Below, in pieces: positions 5,533-5,612 of a stretch of DNA of 5,612 bases. Position 1 is the stretch's first letter; each line of letters starts with the position of its first letter. The translations under genes and the position numbers were made by a program. Under the pieces are notes generated by a model. The model saw nothing but the letters and a program-made list of their open reading frames with translations. It had not been told where the DNA came from and did not search any database. The DNA comes from JAWVZH01 sp033722295 (GTDB taxonomy: Bacteria > Bacteroidota > Bacteroidia > Chitinophagales > Saprospiraceae), in assembly GCA_033722295.1 (NCBI GenBank), contig JAWVZH010000171.1:1-5612 (forward strand). Direction: 5' to 3'.

Positions 5533-5612
5533 TTATGAAGTATGGGCGTGATCTTTTTTCTTGGCCAACCAGGCGTCTAACATCCAGCTTGCCTTCTCTA
5601 ATCTGCCCAGCA
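5533..5612 (-). CDS. C-terminal 25 residues of a probable Dps-family ferritin (partial)
   Basis: The minus-strand frame enters at the window edge and ends at TAA 5535-5533. The visible tail is LGRLEKASWMLDAWL followed by a Lys/His-rich end (AKKKDHAHTS). A Glu-Lys-x-x-Trp-Met-Leu helix near the C-terminus is typical of Dps (DNA starvation/stationary-phase protection) proteins, such as the EK-x-x-WML pattern in the last helix of many bacterial Dps sequences. The gene sits directly before a strong terminator, as expected for a 3' end. Dps proteins oxidise and store iron as dodecamers and shield DNA. Only this fragment is visible, so the metal-site residues cannot be checked. Another ferritin-like or helical protein is possible. 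Confidence 0.62.
   Translation of the reverse strand, partial: LGRLEKASWMLDAWLAKKKDHAHTS

Noticed and set aside
1..5612. CRISPR array, insertion sequence, tRNA, rRNA, riboswitch or defence system
   Set aside because: No regularly spaced repeats, transposase motifs, terminal repeats, cloverleaf or known aptamer pattern could be seen on either strand.

Overview
The window looks like ordinary chromosome from a member of the Bacteroidota. Three things point that way: a bacterial GH3-type acyl-adenylating enzyme, starts without Shine-Dalgarno sequences but with A/T-rich leaders (for example before positions 1987 and 5018), and AT-rich gaps between genes of moderate GC. No 16S gene or other marker is present, so the assignment is inference. 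Both ends cut through genes: a GH3 protein on the left and a probable Dps-type ferritin on the right.

Layout. (1) 1-870, minus: N-terminal 290 residues of a GH3-family protein. (2) 871-1066: divergent intergenic region with a 32-bp imperfect palindrome at 949-980. (3) 1067-2418, plus: an MscS-type mechanosensitive channel followed after 23 bp by a small lipoprotein with heptad-repeat helices. (4) 2446-2478: a strong hairpin flanked by A and T tracts, serving as a bidirectional terminator between convergent genes. (5) 2498-5469, minus, read right to left: a four-helix membrane protein, a secreted protein of an 'FRGLxWG' type, an AI-2E/PerM-family membrane protein, a two-helix YqjE/'phage holin'-like protein and a coiled-coil single-span membrane protein. 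(6) 5486-5521: a textbook terminator of the gene at the right edge. (7) 5533-5612, minus: C-terminal tail of the probable Dps protein.

Almost every complete gene here encodes an envelope protein: a tension-gated channel, a lipoprotein, small inner-membrane proteins that recall the E. coli yqjD-yqjE neighbourhood, and a PerM-like transporter. With a probable Dps gene alongside, the simplest reading is a stress and envelope-homeostasis neighbourhood (osmotic, stationary-phase). This is inferred from family membership and proximity; no regulator gene is visible.

I see no mobile element, CRISPR array, tRNA, rRNA or defence system. The most notable non-coding structure is a perfect 13-bp inverted repeat with a 39-bp spacer (4401-4413 / 4453-4465) just upstream of the AI-2E-family gene. 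The coding items most worth follow-up are the 133-residue membrane protein paired with the YqjE-like gene, and the heptad lipoprotein paired with mscS.
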